Assembly: GCA_017509205.1 (NCBI GenBank)
Contig: JAFWQF010000033.1
Coordinates: forward strand, 1 to 64,000
DNA length: 64,000 nt
Origin: Clostridiales bacterium
GTDB lineage: Bacteria; Bacillota; Clostridia; Saccharofermentanales; Saccharofermentanaceae
Direction of reading: 5' to 3'
Within the stretch, counting starts at the first letter, position 1. Every line of letters begins with the position of its first letter. The notes under the pieces are model-generated. The model was not told the DNA's origin, searched no databases, and was given only the letters and a program-made list of their open reading frames with translations. The position numbers were made by a program, and so were the translations under genes. Positions 27,301-36,078 of this stretch are shown one piece after another.

Positions 27301-29370
27301 GAACTTATGTCTGTAGTAAACGTGGTCTTCGATGTTGATGCCGTAACCGGCGCGGCGCAGGAATGCAAGCGTCGTAAAGATGTCCGGACCGGTAACATAG
27401 GAATCACCTATGAATTCCAGAAGTTCGCCCATTGCAAAATAGGAATCACAGGGCTCACCCTTACCCGGATAAATTGCGTCAGCAAAATCAGCATGAAAAT
27501 CCGCGACATGCTCAAAGATAAGCTCAGAAGGAACGACCTCATCTTCTCCGTCAGCATATTCACCTGTAAGATCAAGTTCTGCATTGACCGTCTTGCCCAA
27601 AGGCGCATGCGGTTCAAGAACCTTGGCCGCAATGGCCTCATCGCTGAGCATTTCCGGGAATTCGGATTCTTCCCAGAGAGACTTGTCGATATCGTGGGAC
27701 GCAAACTCCATCGCGTCCTGCTCTGACTCGCCCTCTTCGGCAGGCCTTAAAGCCTTATATCCTTTGAGTCTGTACTTGGATGCGCATACTGAAGTAAACG
27801 TATCCTTAAGTGCATCATCACCGTTACGCTTAATGACAATGGATACGAAAGAACCTACAGCCTTAGGTTTTTGCAGGAAATCCAGCTGTGCATCCTCATC
27901 ACCGTCAGCTTTCTTGAAGTACTTGTCGTTCTTATAATCGTAAGGCAGGTTATAGAAGACCGTGGGGCCGTCATCGACAAGATAGCCCTCGCATCCGAGG
28001 ATACACTTGATCGGAGCTTCACCCGTGTCTTTGCGCTTCTTGTTAATACCCTTTGCAGCTTCGAAAACATGAGGGAATGCCTGGACCACTCCGTGATCCG
28101 TAACGGCACAGGCCGGATGGCCGAAGCTTGCGGCAAGCTTGATGAGATCCGCAGGATCAGTCGTAGCATCACTCGCACTCATCTTGGTGTGGACGTGAAG
28201 CTCGACACGCTTGCGCTCCGAAGTGTCTTTCCTTCCCGCGGGTTTCTCCGCAGGAAAAGCACCGTTTACCTTGAACTGTATCTCACCGGAGAATGTATCC
28301 TTCTCGCAGTTTCCCTGAAGGCCGACATAACCGCCCTTTTCGAACTTCTTCTGGAAGCCGTCAGCCTCTTCGGGTCTAAGGAATGCAATGCAGGAGATAC
28401 CGTCAGTATCGTCAAAGCAATCAAACTTGGTGATGACGGACTTGCCGCTCTTGGTAAGCCTTAAGTCATCGGTTATCTTGATCTGACCGATGATGTTGAC
28501 GTCCATCTCACCTAAGGCGAGATTCTTGATCTTCATCGTAACGGCCTGCTTTTTAACCTTGCCGAAGACGATGTCTTCAGCCTGGGCAGACTTGGAATAA
28601 TCGAAACTGCTCTTGCTTTCTTCCTTTGCTTCCTTTTGGACCTGCTTAGCCTTATAAGCCCACGAATCCTTATTGGATGCGGCATCATTATCTTCGGCAA
28701 AGACCTCTGTCTCAGTCTTTTTCTTTCCGTTCTTTCTGGGAGCTGATTTGGCGTAGTTGCCATCGTACTCCTCATATGTGCCGCTTTCCAAGGCTCTGCG
28801 GATGTCATCTTCGGGAGAATAATCCTCATAATCAGCCGATATGGCAATGACCTTAATGTCATATGAATCAGAAGGTATCCTGCAGCACGCATATACGGCA
28901 TTGCCGAATGCGGATGAAAGATCGTATTTGCCGTTGGGACCGAGCATTCCGTCCCACCAGCCGGGAACGTTAAGATCGATCTCAGGCTTTGCGCCTTCAG
29001 CAAGATCATCTTCACTGCAGATCACCCTGACATAATCAGTAAAGCCCTGCAGGCTGGCACCGCCATCGCGCTTTACCATATACATGATGAGCTTTTCAAG
29101 GCCGTCCATGTAATCTACGATGTTGCCGCCCCTGCATTCGTCAAAAACGAAATTGATCCTGAAACCGAAATCGGACTCAAGGTCCTCTAAGAACTGAGCC
29201 GCGTCATTACCTGCCGAAAGGCTTAATACGCCGTTCAGCTTAAGCTCTATCAGTCCCCTGTTCTTGTAGATGTCGACCTTATGGACGGTGATCCCGTCAA
29301 GGCCTTTATATTCACGTTTGCCGCTGTTTAATTCAAACAGTTCGGTCAGCTTTGTTTCTTTCTTCTCCAA
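24343..29370 (-). CDS. polC: PolC-type DNA polymerase III alpha subunit with a degenerate proofreading domain
   Basis: Replicative polymerase, 1675 aa against about 1440 in B. subtilis. Order: N-terminal domain, charged linker (about 200-265), OB fold (about 278-375), PHP first half with LHVHTK and TDHGVVQAF, exonuclease region (about 505-755), PHP second half (TYHIIYLARS…TTDSHF), polymerase core with PDIDLNFSGEYQ (D1167, D1169), and HhH/tail. The exonuclease region aligns to PolC DEDDh domains, but the carboxylates are V512 and K514 (exo I), T667 (exo II) and E737 (exo III); only H732 remains. A sliding-clamp-like motif MNLFDFF lies near the end. TTG start after AAAGGAAG; overlaps ispG by 38 bp. 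Confidence 0.95.
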   Translation of the reverse strand: MEKKETKLTELFELNSGKREYKGLDGITVHKVDIYKNRGLIELKLNGVLSLSAGNDAAQFLEDLESDFGFRINFVFDECRGGNIVDYMDGLEKLIMYMVKRDGGASLQGFTDYVRVICSEDDLAEGAKPEIDLNVPGWWDGMLGPNGKYDLSSAFGNAVYACCRIPSDSYDIKVIAISADYEDYSPEDDIRRALESGTYEEYDGNYAKSAPRKNGKKKTETEVFAEDNDAASNKDSWAYKAKQVQKEAKEESKSSFDYSKSAQAEDIVFGKVKKQAVTMKIKNLALGEMDVNIIGQIKITDDLRLTKSGKSVITKFDCFDDTDGISCIAFLRPEEADGFQKKFEKGGYVGLQGNCEKDTFSGEIQFKVNGAFPAEKPAGRKDTSERKRVELHVHTKMSASDATTDPADLIKLAASFGHPACAVTDHGVVQAFPHVFEAAKGINKKRKDTGEAPIKCILGCEGYLVDDGPTVFYNLPYDYKNDKYFKKADGDEDAQLDFLQKPKAVGSFVSIVIKRNGDDALKDTFTSVCASKYRLKGYKALRPAEEGESEQDAMEFASHDIDKSLWEESEFPEMLSDEAIAAKVLEPHAPLGKTVNAELDLTGEYADGEDEVVPSELIFEHVADFHADFADAIYPGKGEPCDSYFAMGELLEFIGDSYVTGPDIFTTLAFLRRAGYGINIEDHVYYRHKFLMPATSDEDILETYFKGEYKTVDELLASKGADFTYAATGDSHDEMFEACYKSASCLAACLKDAGTADALSINYASGHFTPGKIKAAEKDKLTGLAVTPTYHIIYLARSNMGLYNLYRIVSESQIHYFSKRPRTPKSLLKYFKSGIIVGGACVDGELYRYVLKTYVNNNKDKVLTRKILNESEEFGNILSLYDYVEIQPLCNNMFLTRQAPVKYGSNVPLNEDDIRIIDELLVETADDHNMPVCATTDSHFLNKEDGQYRKNMLMSMGFDDADMQSDLYFRNTEEMLAEFSYLGEKKAEEVVIDNTNMIADLIEFGIKPFPDGSYPPQIARAAADVRDIAYTKANRLYRHNGVLNEVVKARLDRELESIIGNGYAIMYYIAYRLVKKSNNDGYVVGSRGSVGSSFAATMCGISEVNPLPPHYRCPKCNYAEFDNSGKYGSGYDLPPKNCPECGEKLIPDGQDIPFETFLGFKGDKQPDIDLNFSGEYQPRAHAYVGVLFGGTHTFKAGTIGAYQDKNAYGLCRKICEERGEPFTQAHLAFMSRDIIGVKRTTSQHPGGIVVIAKEMDIYEFTPIQFPAEKTDGGIITTHFDFRAMHDTILKLDILGHADPTVLRMLSDITGVTITDIPIPDEKVMSLLQSTDALGFPIDATDAGAATLGLSELGTNMARGMIKETKPTRFYDLVQLMGLSHGTDVWTGNAQELIRDGTCDLNSVIGCRDSIMTSLIYWGLPNKDAFDIMEGVRKGKVAAGKVEKWPEYVEEMKSCGVPDWYIESCQKIKYMFPKAHAAAYAISSLRVAWFKVYYPEEYYCSFFTHRGEGLFNAEDMCSGPEKVKERRIELNEEMHAKGDPNTKLKYYFYELVEEMYARGITFAPITLEDSLGTKFAKAGPKLIRPPFCAIPAVSPANGEAIEKARADGPFKNRDDFMKRTGVGQSVTEKLLAYGGILDDLPESAQMNLFDFFGSDMGTDPSGDKGGDMDTNPSGDK
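24346..24417. repeat. 36-bp tandem repeat at the 3' end of polC
   Basis: Two imperfect 36-bp copies (24346-24381, 24382-24417) encode GSDMGTDPSGDK and GGDMDTNPSGDK, the very last residues of PolC. They form an acidic Gly/Asp tail following the QMNLFDFF motif. Confidence 0.8.
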
Positions 29371-30403
29371 CTCTGATTACTTCCTTTACAAATTCGTCTA
29401 CAGCAGCGTTTGCAGGTATCTTACGGACCGGTACGCCCTTCTCGAAAAGAAGGAATTCGTCCTTTCCGCCTGCAAGCCCGATGTCACATTCCCTTGCTTC
29501 TCCGGGGCCGTTTACGACGCATCCCATGACCGCGACTTTGAGGTTGTACGGCAGACGGGAGATCTTCTCCTCTATCTTGCCTGCAAGCTCAATGAGCGGT
29601 ACCTGCGTCCTACCGCATGTGGGACAGGAAATAAAAGTTATGCCTTCGTCACGGAGGCCGAGTGCTCTGAGTATCGATTTTGCGCAATATACTTCTTCAA
29701 CAGGATCGCCGGTAAGAGAAACCCTTATGGTATCTCCTATGCCTTCGGCAAGAAGGGTTCCGATGCCTACAGCTGATTTGATCGTTCCTTCCTTTACCGT
29801 ACCTGCTTCGGTGACTCCCAGATGAAGCGGATAGTCACACATCTTCGAAAGGATCCTGTAAGTCTCTATGGTGAGCTTCGGAGATGAAGACTTGATCGAG
29901 ATAACGATGTTGTCGAAATCCTGATCTTCAAGCAGCTTCACTGCCCCCAAGGCGCTCTCTGTCATGGCATCGGCATTGACCTCGCCGTATTTGGCAAGTA
30001 TCTCTCTGGAGATGGAGCCTGAATTGACGCCGACCCTGATGGGAAGGCCTCTTTCCTTGCAGCAGTCAGCAACAAGCTTTAACTTGTCTGCACCTCCGAT
30101 GTTGCCCGGGTTGATCCTTATCTTTGCCGCGCCGTTCTCGGCGGCAGCAATGGCAAGCCTGTAATCGAAATGAATGTCCGCGACGACCGGGATCGGTGAA
30201 TTTGAAGTAATCTCCTTTAAGGCCTGCACAGCTGCCATGTCAGGTATTGCGACTCTCGTGATGTCACATCCGGCGTCCTTTAATCTTGCGATCTGTTCAA
30301 GCGTGGCCTTAGCATCACGGGTATCCGTGTTGTTCATAGACTGAATCTTTACGGATGCTCCGCCGCCTACCGCGACACCGCCGATCAATACCTGTCTGGT
30401 CAT
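29333..30403 (-). CDS. ispG: 4-hydroxy-3-methylbut-2-enyl diphosphate synthase
   Basis: Iron–sulfur enzyme of the MEP isoprenoid pathway (MEcPP to HMBPP), 356 aa from the ATG of MTRQVLIGG, chosen because AAGGAG lies at the right distance. TIM-barrel part (IQSMNNTDT, ADIHFDYRLA, KIRINPGNIG), then the 4Fe-4S ligands in ISCPTCGRTQ and GCVVNGPGEA. Overlaps the polC start. Confidence 0.97.
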   Translation of the reverse strand: MTRQVLIGGVAVGGGASVKIQSMNNTDTRDAKATLEQIARLKDAGCDITRVAIPDMAAVQALKEITSNSPIPVVADIHFDYRLAIAAAENGAAKIRINPGNIGGADKLKLVADCCKERGLPIRVGVNSGSISREILAKYGEVNADAMTESALGAVKLLEDQDFDNIVISIKSSSPKLTIETYRILSKMCDYPLHLGVTEAGTVKEGTIKSAVGIGTLLAEGIGDTIRVSLTGDPVEEVYCAKSILRALGLRDEGITFISCPTCGRTQVPLIELAGKIEEKISRLPYNLKVAVMGCVVNGPGEARECDIGLAGGKDEFLLFEKGVPVRKIPANAAVDEFVKEVIRVGEERNKADRTV

Positions 30404-30422
30404 TACTTCTCTCCTTTTGCCG

Positions 30423-31760
30423 TTATCCGACAAGGATCCTGATTATGTCTGAAGCGAACGCGAAGATAACAAGCGCGATGAGCAGGAAAAAGCCCACGAC
30501 ATTGATCACGTTCTCGGCTTTCTTGGAAAGCCGTCTGCCAATTACCATCTCGACGACGATCAGAATGATCTGCACTCCGTCAAGTCCCGGAATCGGAAGG
30601 AGGTTCGTGAAGGTAAGGCCGATAGAGATAATGCCGCATATCACGACCAGCATGTAAACCTTCTCACCAATGTCATCATCAACGTCTCCGACGACATCGT
30701 TGACCACCGTGGTGACTCCTACGGGTCCCGATACCATATTGTAAACTTTTTCCTTACCCTTAAATACGTCAGAAATCGATTTAGCGGACAACATGATGAC
30801 CGACATCGGGATCTTGGCCGCATAACCGAAAGCCCTGAAAACACGCTGCGGATTATCAGCGCGGTACGCCAAAAGCCTCAGGCCTCTGTCGTTTGCATAA
30901 GTAATCAGGGTCTTGATGCATTCCTTCTCCATCTTCTCGCCGTTGCGGATGAAAGTAAGCTTCAAAGTGTCGCCTTCGCCAAGATTATCCAAAAACTCCT
31001 GGAAGTCCTCATCTTCGACCGCTTTTCCGTCGACATGTGTCAGGAAGTCACCGACCTTTAAGACCGGTTTGCCCTTGTTCTGGTTCTCGTCAACGTTCAA
31101 GACCTCCCAGCCGTGATACTTGTTGTCTACGGTACGGTATGTCGTTATGCCAAGCATCGGTCTGGTCTTGAGTTCCGGAGTCATTACGACGTCGTACTTC
31201 TTTCCGGTCTCTGCAGACTTCAATGTAACCGTAAGCTTATCGGTCCTGGGAACCGCATTATCGAGCAGATAGTAGAAATCAAGATATGTGTATACAGCCT
31301 GTCCGTTTACTGCAGTGATCGTGTCGCCGACCGTATATTCCTGCGTGGCAAGCTGTGAGCCTTCAGGTGAAACGCCGACATCAAGGCTCGTAAAGCCTGT
31401 TGCCCAGTAGAGTACGGCAAAGATGAGCACGCCGAGAACAACGTTCATGAAAGGCCCTGCAAGAGATACCAGAAGCCTCTTCCATCTCGGCTGGTTGATG
31501 AGAAGATCCGGGGCATCGCTCGTTACTGCCTCTCCGTTCTCATCAACATCGGAAAACCTGACGTAAGCTCCAAGAGGGATGAGCCTTATGGAATAATCAA
31601 CGTCCTTGCGTTTCCAATGTATAAGCCTCGGGCCTACGAAGATCGAGACTTCAAAAGCCCTGATCTTAAGAAGGCACGCAACCCAAAAGTGACCTAACTC
31701 GTGGATCGTAACGAGCACACCGAGCATTATGATAACGACTACTATACTCCAAGCATTCAT
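30423..31760 (-). CDS. rseP: RIP metalloprotease RseP/RasP (site-2 protease)
   Basis: 445-aa intramembrane zinc protease that cleaves anti-sigma factors and leftover signal peptides. Catalytic HELGH in the first TM segment, conserved LIPLGAYVRF, two PDZ-like domains (about residues 130-280), and the third zinc ligand in PIPGLDGVQI near the C-terminus. Overlaps dxr by 4 bp; placement between dxr and ispG is the standard Firmicutes order. Confidence 0.95.
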   Translation of the reverse strand: MNAWSIVVVIIMLGVLVTIHELGHFWVACLLKIRAFEVSIFVGPRLIHWKRKDVDYSIRLIPLGAYVRFSDVDENGEAVTSDAPDLLINQPRWKRLLVSLAGPFMNVVLGVLIFAVLYWATGFTSLDVGVSPEGSQLATQEYTVGDTITAVNGQAVYTYLDFYYLLDNAVPRTDKLTVTLKSAETGKKYDVVMTPELKTRPMLGITTYRTVDNKYHGWEVLNVDENQNKGKPVLKVGDFLTHVDGKAVEDEDFQEFLDNLGEGDTLKLTFIRNGEKMEKECIKTLITYANDRGLRLLAYRADNPQRVFRAFGYAAKIPMSVIMLSAKSISDVFKGKEKVYNMVSGPVGVTTVVNDVVGDVDDDIGEKVYMLVVICGIISIGLTFTNLLPIPGLDGVQIILIVVEMVIGRRLSKKAENVINVVGFFLLIALVIFAFASDIIRILVG

Positions 31761-32935
31761 CTGTTGTTCTTCCTCAATATTTCTTCTGCTTTCGCTCTGG
31801 CTTCGCTGTCTGCCTGAGTGACTGAATCAATGTCAGCCTTCTGTCCGGCAAGATCTGCCATAAGGTCGCAGACTTCGTAAACCGTTTTCTCAATATCCGT
31901 AAATCCGATGTTTCCCGCGAGGAAAGACATGACTGCCGTTTCGTTGGCAGCATTCATTACCGCGGGAAGAAGTCCACCCTTTCTTCCGACCTCATAAGCA
32001 AGGCCGACAAGACGGAAGACTTCCGTATCGCATTTTTCAAATGAGAGATTGTTGCATCCTGCCTCGAAAGGATCGAACGGCCTTGAAACGGCCGGGCCTC
32101 TCTGCGGGTAATAAAGCGCCACAAGGATGGGAAGGATCATGGAAGGTCTTCCCATCTGCGCCAGGACAGAACCGTCCTTAAGACGGACCATCGAATGGAC
32201 TACGCTCTGCGGATGAACTACGACGTCTATCTTATCAACGTCAACTCCGAAAAGATGATGAGCCTCGATTATCTCAAGGCCTTTGTTCATCATGGTCGCG
32301 GAATCAATTGTGATCTTGCCGCCCATCTTCCATGTGGGATGAGCAAGTGCTTTTTCACAGGTAACATTTTCAAGGTCTTCCCTCTTCATTCCGCGGAAAG
32401 GACCGCCGGAAGCGGTTATCAGGATGCGGTCAAGGTTGTTCTCGTCACCGTTCCTGAGGCACTGCCATATCGCAGAGTGCTCACTGTCGACAGGAAGGAT
32501 GTCAACGCCCTTTTCCTTTGCGAGAGGCATGATGAAATCACCGCCTGACACGAGCGTTTCCTTGTTGGCAAGAGCAATTGTCTTGCCCGCTTTTATTGCG
32601 TGATAAACAGGTTTGAGTCCCGCAAATCCGACTATCGCGCCGACCACTGTATCACAGTCCGGAAGTTCGGCTACGACAGTGCTTGCATCCGCACCTGTGT
32701 AAACTTCAGTCCTGATTCCCTCGTCTTTAAGTCTTTTCGCGAGTTCAGCTCCCTTAACTGGATCGCTGACAGAGCAGGCCTTCGGAGAGAATTCTTTTAT
32801 CTGCTCATAGAGAGTTTCCGTATCCGATCCGCATGAAAGACCTTCAACGGTAAAATCCGCAGGTGCCTTACGGCAGACTTCAAGAGTCTGCTTCCCGATG
32901 GAACCTGTGGACCCCAAGATCGACAAACGCCGCAT
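31757..32935 (-). CDS. dxr: 1-deoxy-D-xylulose 5-phosphate reductoisomerase
   Basis: First committed MEP-pathway enzyme, 392 aa, NADPH dependent. Opens with LSILGSTGSIGKQTL; further marks NKETLVSGG, PVDSEHSAIWQCL (metal Asp/Glu) and TASGGPFRG. It lies between cdsA and rseP; the fosmidomycin-binding residues look intact. Confidence 0.97.
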   Translation of the reverse strand: MRRLSILGSTGSIGKQTLEVCRKAPADFTVEGLSCGSDTETLYEQIKEFSPKACSVSDPVKGAELAKRLKDEGIRTEVYTGADASTVVAELPDCDTVVGAIVGFAGLKPVYHAIKAGKTIALANKETLVSGGDFIMPLAKEKGVDILPVDSEHSAIWQCLRNGDENNLDRILITASGGPFRGMKREDLENVTCEKALAHPTWKMGGKITIDSATMMNKGLEIIEAHHLFGVDVDKIDVVVHPQSVVHSMVRLKDGSVLAQMGRPSMILPILVALYYPQRGPAVSRPFDPFEAGCNNLSFEKCDTEVFRLVGLAYEVGRKGGLLPAVMNAANETAVMSFLAGNIGFTDIEKTVYEVCDLMADLAGQKADIDSVTQADSEARAKAEEILRKNNR

Positions 32936-32946
32936 TTATCTACCCC

Positions 32947-33822
32947 TTAGAATATATTGTTGGCTACTATCGCCAGAAGAAGCCCGATGGGCATCGTGAA
33001 GAAAGCACTGTCAAATCTGTCCAGCATTCCGCCGTGCCCCGGGAATATGTTGCCGTAATCCTTGATGCCGACATGTCTCTTGATGACCGATGCAAACCAG
33101 TCGCCGAGCTGGGACATTACGGATACGAGAAAACCCATAAAGAATGTCATAACTGCAAAAGCCGCAAGATCCATTCCGATCTCGTCGACTTTGTAGATAA
33201 CAAAAACTGAATAGAGCATAACGCCTACTGCACAGAAGAAAGCACCGCCGATGCATCCTTCCCATGTCTTCTTGGGTGAGATGTGCGGAACGATCTTATG
33301 CTTGCCCATGGTAACTCCGACGAGATATGCGAAAACATCGGATATCCAAGGGGCTACAAGTCCGATCAGCATGTAATACCAGCCGTTGCAGCCTTCAGGA
33401 AGAAGCAGCATTGCCGCATCAAGGCAGAACAGCGGGAAAGTTACATAGAAAACCGTACCGCCTGTTGCGATGCCGTTCTCAAGAGCCTTGCTGTCATTCG
33501 TTCTGGCAACCGGAATGAGTATTCCGCAGGCGAGCGTGAACATTCCGATGATCATTACATAAACAGCAAGCGCATTCTCGGCTGAAACCCTGAGGCAATA
33601 GCTTGCGGCAAGTACCAGCAAAGAAATTGCGCATCCGCAAACGATAAGAGCAGTCGAAGGTTCGTATTTGCCGTTCTTTAAAGCCTTGATCAGTTCATAT
33701 ACGACAAAAGAGCCGACTACGACCGACATGATCACTGCCGTGATCGGGAACCAGAATGCCGGAAGGAAGAAAGCCGTGAATAAAGCGGCAAATATAATGC
33801 CCGTTATCGTTCTCTGTTTCAT
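32947..33822 (-). CDS. cdsA: Phosphatidate cytidylyltransferase
   Basis: 291-aa membrane enzyme making CDP-diacylglycerol for phospholipid synthesis. About eight hydrophobic segments; the signature runs from GDWFASVIKRHVGIKDYG to FPGHGGMLDRFDS, and ISPKKTWEG is present. Overlaps uppS by 4 bp. Confidence 0.96.
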   Translation of the reverse strand: MKQRTITGIIFAALFTAFFLPAFWFPITAVIMSVVVGSFVVYELIKALKNGKYEPSTALIVCGCAISLLVLAASYCLRVSAENALAVYVMIIGMFTLACGILIPVARTNDSKALENGIATGGTVFYVTFPLFCLDAAMLLLPEGCNGWYYMLIGLVAPWISDVFAYLVGVTMGKHKIVPHISPKKTWEGCIGGAFFCAVGVMLYSVFVIYKVDEIGMDLAAFAVMTFFMGFLVSVMSQLGDWFASVIKRHVGIKDYGNIFPGHGGMLDRFDSAFFTMPIGLLLAIVANNIF

Positions 33823-34601
33823 TGTTTGCTGTCACCCGATTCGGAATCTTTCGCAGAAAGTCCGCCGAAACGCCTGTCGCGCTTGGCATAATCCCTGAAA
33901 GCCTGCGTCAGCTCTTCATAACCGAAATCGGGCCAGAGTGTGTCTGAAACCCAGAGTTCGGAATAAGCGCTCTCCCAGAGAAGGAAATTTGAAAGCCTCA
34001 TCTCCCCGCTCGGTCTGATTATCAGCTCCGGATCGGGAACATCAGGCAGATAAAGATTTGAACTTATGGAATCCTCGGTGATGTCCGCAGGATCCAGTTC
34101 GCCGCGCTTTGCCTGCTCGGCGAGCTTCTTTGCGGCATAAACGATCTCTCTTCTGCCGCCGTAGTTGAATGCAACGATGAGCTGCATCTTGGGCCTGTCC
34201 TTTGATCTCTCCTCACCCTCGCGGCAAACGCGCTTTAAGTCTTCCGGAAGAGAATCAATGTCGCCCGTAAACCTTACTCTGATGCCTTCTTCGGCGAGTT
34301 CGGGATCGTACTTTTCGAAGAACTCGACAAACAGCTTCATGAGCTGGCTGACCTCATTCTCGGGCCTCGACCAGTTCTCTGTCGAAAAAGCGTAAACGGT
34401 AAGGTATTTGACTCCGTAATTACCGCAGTTGCGGCAGAGCTCCTTGAGGTTCTCTGCACCTGCCCTGTGGCCGGCACTTCTCGGAAGGAGTCTCTTCTTG
34501 GCCCATCTTCCGTTGCCGTCCATTATTACACCCAAAGACACCGGGACCTTGAGGCCCACGGTGTCATAAGTCTTTATTGATTTGTTTGCCTTTAATGCCA
34601 C
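33819..34601 (-). CDS. uppS: Undecaprenyl diphosphate synthase (cis-prenyltransferase)
   Basis: 260-aa enzyme that builds the C55 lipid carrier for peptidoglycan. Catalytic block VIMDGNGRWAKKR, then GHRAGAENLKEL, FSTENWSRP, NYGGRREI and PDPELIIRPSGEMRLSNFL. It consumes the isoprenoid units made by Dxr, IspG and IspH encoded elsewhere in the window. Confidence 0.97.
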   Translation of the reverse strand: MALKANKSIKTYDTVGLKVPVSLGVIMDGNGRWAKKRLLPRSAGHRAGAENLKELCRNCGNYGVKYLTVYAFSTENWSRPENEVSQLMKLFVEFFEKYDPELAEEGIRVRFTGDIDSLPEDLKRVCREGEERSKDRPKMQLIVAFNYGGRREIVYAAKKLAEQAKRGELDPADITEDSISSNLYLPDVPDPELIIRPSGEMRLSNFLLWESAYSELWVSDTLWPDFGYEELTQAFRDYAKRDRRFGGLSAKDSESGDSKQ

Positions 34602-34604
34602 GGA

Positions 34605-35177
34605 TCAGATTTCCATCAGTTCCTTGTTTTTCTTGTCGCAGACAGTATCTACCTCAGCGGTGAACTTGTCCGTGATCTTCTGGACCTTCTCCTCGTATTC
34701 CTTGAGGGAATCCTCGGTAAGCTCCTTCTTCTTGTTTGCAGCGCGCATCTTGTCGATGAAGTCGCGGCGTGCGTTGCGGATAACGACCTTTGTCTCGTCT
34801 CCGTAAACCTTAACCTGCTTAACGAGTTCCTTACGGCGCTCCTCAGTAAGCATAGGGAAAACGAGTCTTATGATCTTACCGTCGTTTGTGGGGTTGATGC
34901 CGAGGTCAGATGCCTGGATGGCACGCTCGATCTCCTTGAGCATCTTGGGCTCCCAGGGCTGCAGAGTGATCATTCTTGCCTCAGGAACCTGAATGTTAGC
35001 TACGTTATTGAGCGGAGACGGTGATCCGTAATAATCTACGAGGATCTTATCCAAAACATGCGGATTAGCGCGTCCGGCACGGATCGTGTTGAGGTTCTCC
35101 TGGAGGTTTTCAATATTCTTCCTCATCTTAGCTTCAACTTCATCGTAATCCTTCTGAGTGATCTCGATCATTGCCAT
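34605..35177 (-). CDS. frr: Ribosome recycling factor
   Basis: 190 aa from the ATG of MAMIEITQ, nine bases after AAGGAG; the first in-frame ATG abuts that site and is not used. Splits post-termination ribosomes with EF-G. Family marks LNTIRAGRANPHVLD, VDYYGSPSPLNNVANI and FPMLTEERRKELVK. Confidence 0.97.
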   Translation of the reverse strand: MAMIEITQKDYDEVEAKMRKNIENLQENLNTIRAGRANPHVLDKILVDYYGSPSPLNNVANIQVPEARMITLQPWEPKMLKEIERAIQASDLGINPTNDGKIIRLVFPMLTEERRKELVKQVKVYGDETKVVIRNARRDFIDKMRAANKKKELTEDSLKEYEEKVQKITDKFTAEVDTVCDKKNKELMEI

Positions 35178-35218
35178 ACCATTCATCTCCTTTACTTGTA
35201 CAGATTTATAAACTTAAA

Positions 35219-35926
35219 TTATTCAACGATTGTTCCAAGATCTTCGCCCTTGGCGATCCTGACGATGTTCTCAGGGTCCTGCATGGAGAAGACGAGTATC
35301 TTTGTGTGGTTGTCCCTGCAAAGAGCTGCTGCCGTAGCATCCATGACCTTGAGGTTGAGCCTTAAGACTTCATCGTGGGAAACCTTGTCGTACTTCTTGG
35401 CATCGGGATAAAGATGAGGATCCTTGTCGTAAACGCCGTCGACCATGGTAGCCTTGAGGAATATGTCTGCGCCGATCTCGGTAGCGCGGAGAGCTGCACC
35501 CGTATCTGTTGAGAAATAAGGGTTGCCCGTACCGCAGGCAAAGATTACGATCCTGCCCTTTTCGAGGTGCCTTACGGCTCTCTTGCGGATATAGGGCTCA
35601 GCCATCTGTCTTACTTCGATTGCTGAAAGAACTCTTGTAACAGCACCCTGCTGCTCGAGAGCATCGGAAAGTGCGAGTGAATTCATGAGTGTTGCGAGCA
35701 TGCCCATGTGGTCTGCCGTAACCCTGTCCATCTTCTCGGAAGATCTGCCTCTCCAGAAGTTTCCTCCGCCGACAACGATCGCGACCTGAACACCAAGATC
35801 TGCAACAGCCTTTATGTTCCTGGAAATCTCCTTGAGGACCTCGTCATTGATACCGAGTTTTGCCTCACCTGCCAACGCTTCACCAGAAATCTTGAGAAGC
35901 ACGCGGTTATATTTCTTCTCGCTCAT
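35219..35926 (-). CDS. pyrH: UMP kinase
   Basis: Amino-acid-kinase-fold enzyme phosphorylating UMP to UDP; about 235 aa from [22 protein letters not shown] two codons earlier sits closer to GGGAG and is an alternative start; the longest frame begins with TTG and lacks support. Blocks [24 protein letters not shown] and [13 protein letters not shown]. First gene of the long run ending in priA. Confidence 0.96.
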   Translation of the reverse strand: MSEKKYNRVLLKISGEALAGEAKLGINDEVLKEISRNIKAVADLGVQVAIVVGGGNFWRGRSSEKMDRVTADHMGMLATLMNSLALSDALEQQGAVTRVLSAIEVRQMAEPYIRKRAVRHLEKGRIVIFACGTGNPYFSTDTGAALRATEIGADIFLKATMVDGVYDKDPHLYPDAKKYDKVSHDEVLRLNLKVMDATAAALCRDNHTKILVFSMQDPENIVRIAKGEDLGTIVE

Positions 35927-35964
35927 TAACACTAACGCTCCCATCTTTTGTTTCAATAAATTTT

Positions 35965-35993
35965 AACAGTTTTGGAGTGATTGTTGAATACCG
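35965..35993 (-). promoter_or_regulatory. Possible promoter of the pyrH-to-priA operon
   Basis: TTCAAC and TAAAAT are about 17 bp apart on the minus strand, within the gap between the tsf terminator and pyrH. Moderate match. Confidence 0.4.
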
Positions 35994-36022
35994 ATTTTAT
36001 TATTTATATATAGGCGGAAAAG

Positions 36023-36051
36023 AAAAAGCCGCACATTGCTGTGCGGCTTTT
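36023..36051 (-). terminator. Terminator of the rpsB-tsf operon
   Basis: Stem AAAGCCGCAC/GTGCGGCTTT with a 6-nt loop, then TTCTTTT on the minus strand. A-tract on the other side makes it potentially bidirectional. Confidence 0.88.
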
Positions 36052-36078
36052 GAAGTTCGGTTTTGTCCGGGAAAAGGA

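Noticed and set aside
29333-29370. polC start error because of the 38-bp overlap with ispG
   Set aside because: A TTG at the right distance from AAAGGAAG fits, and downstream starts would cut into the conserved-looking N-terminal domain.
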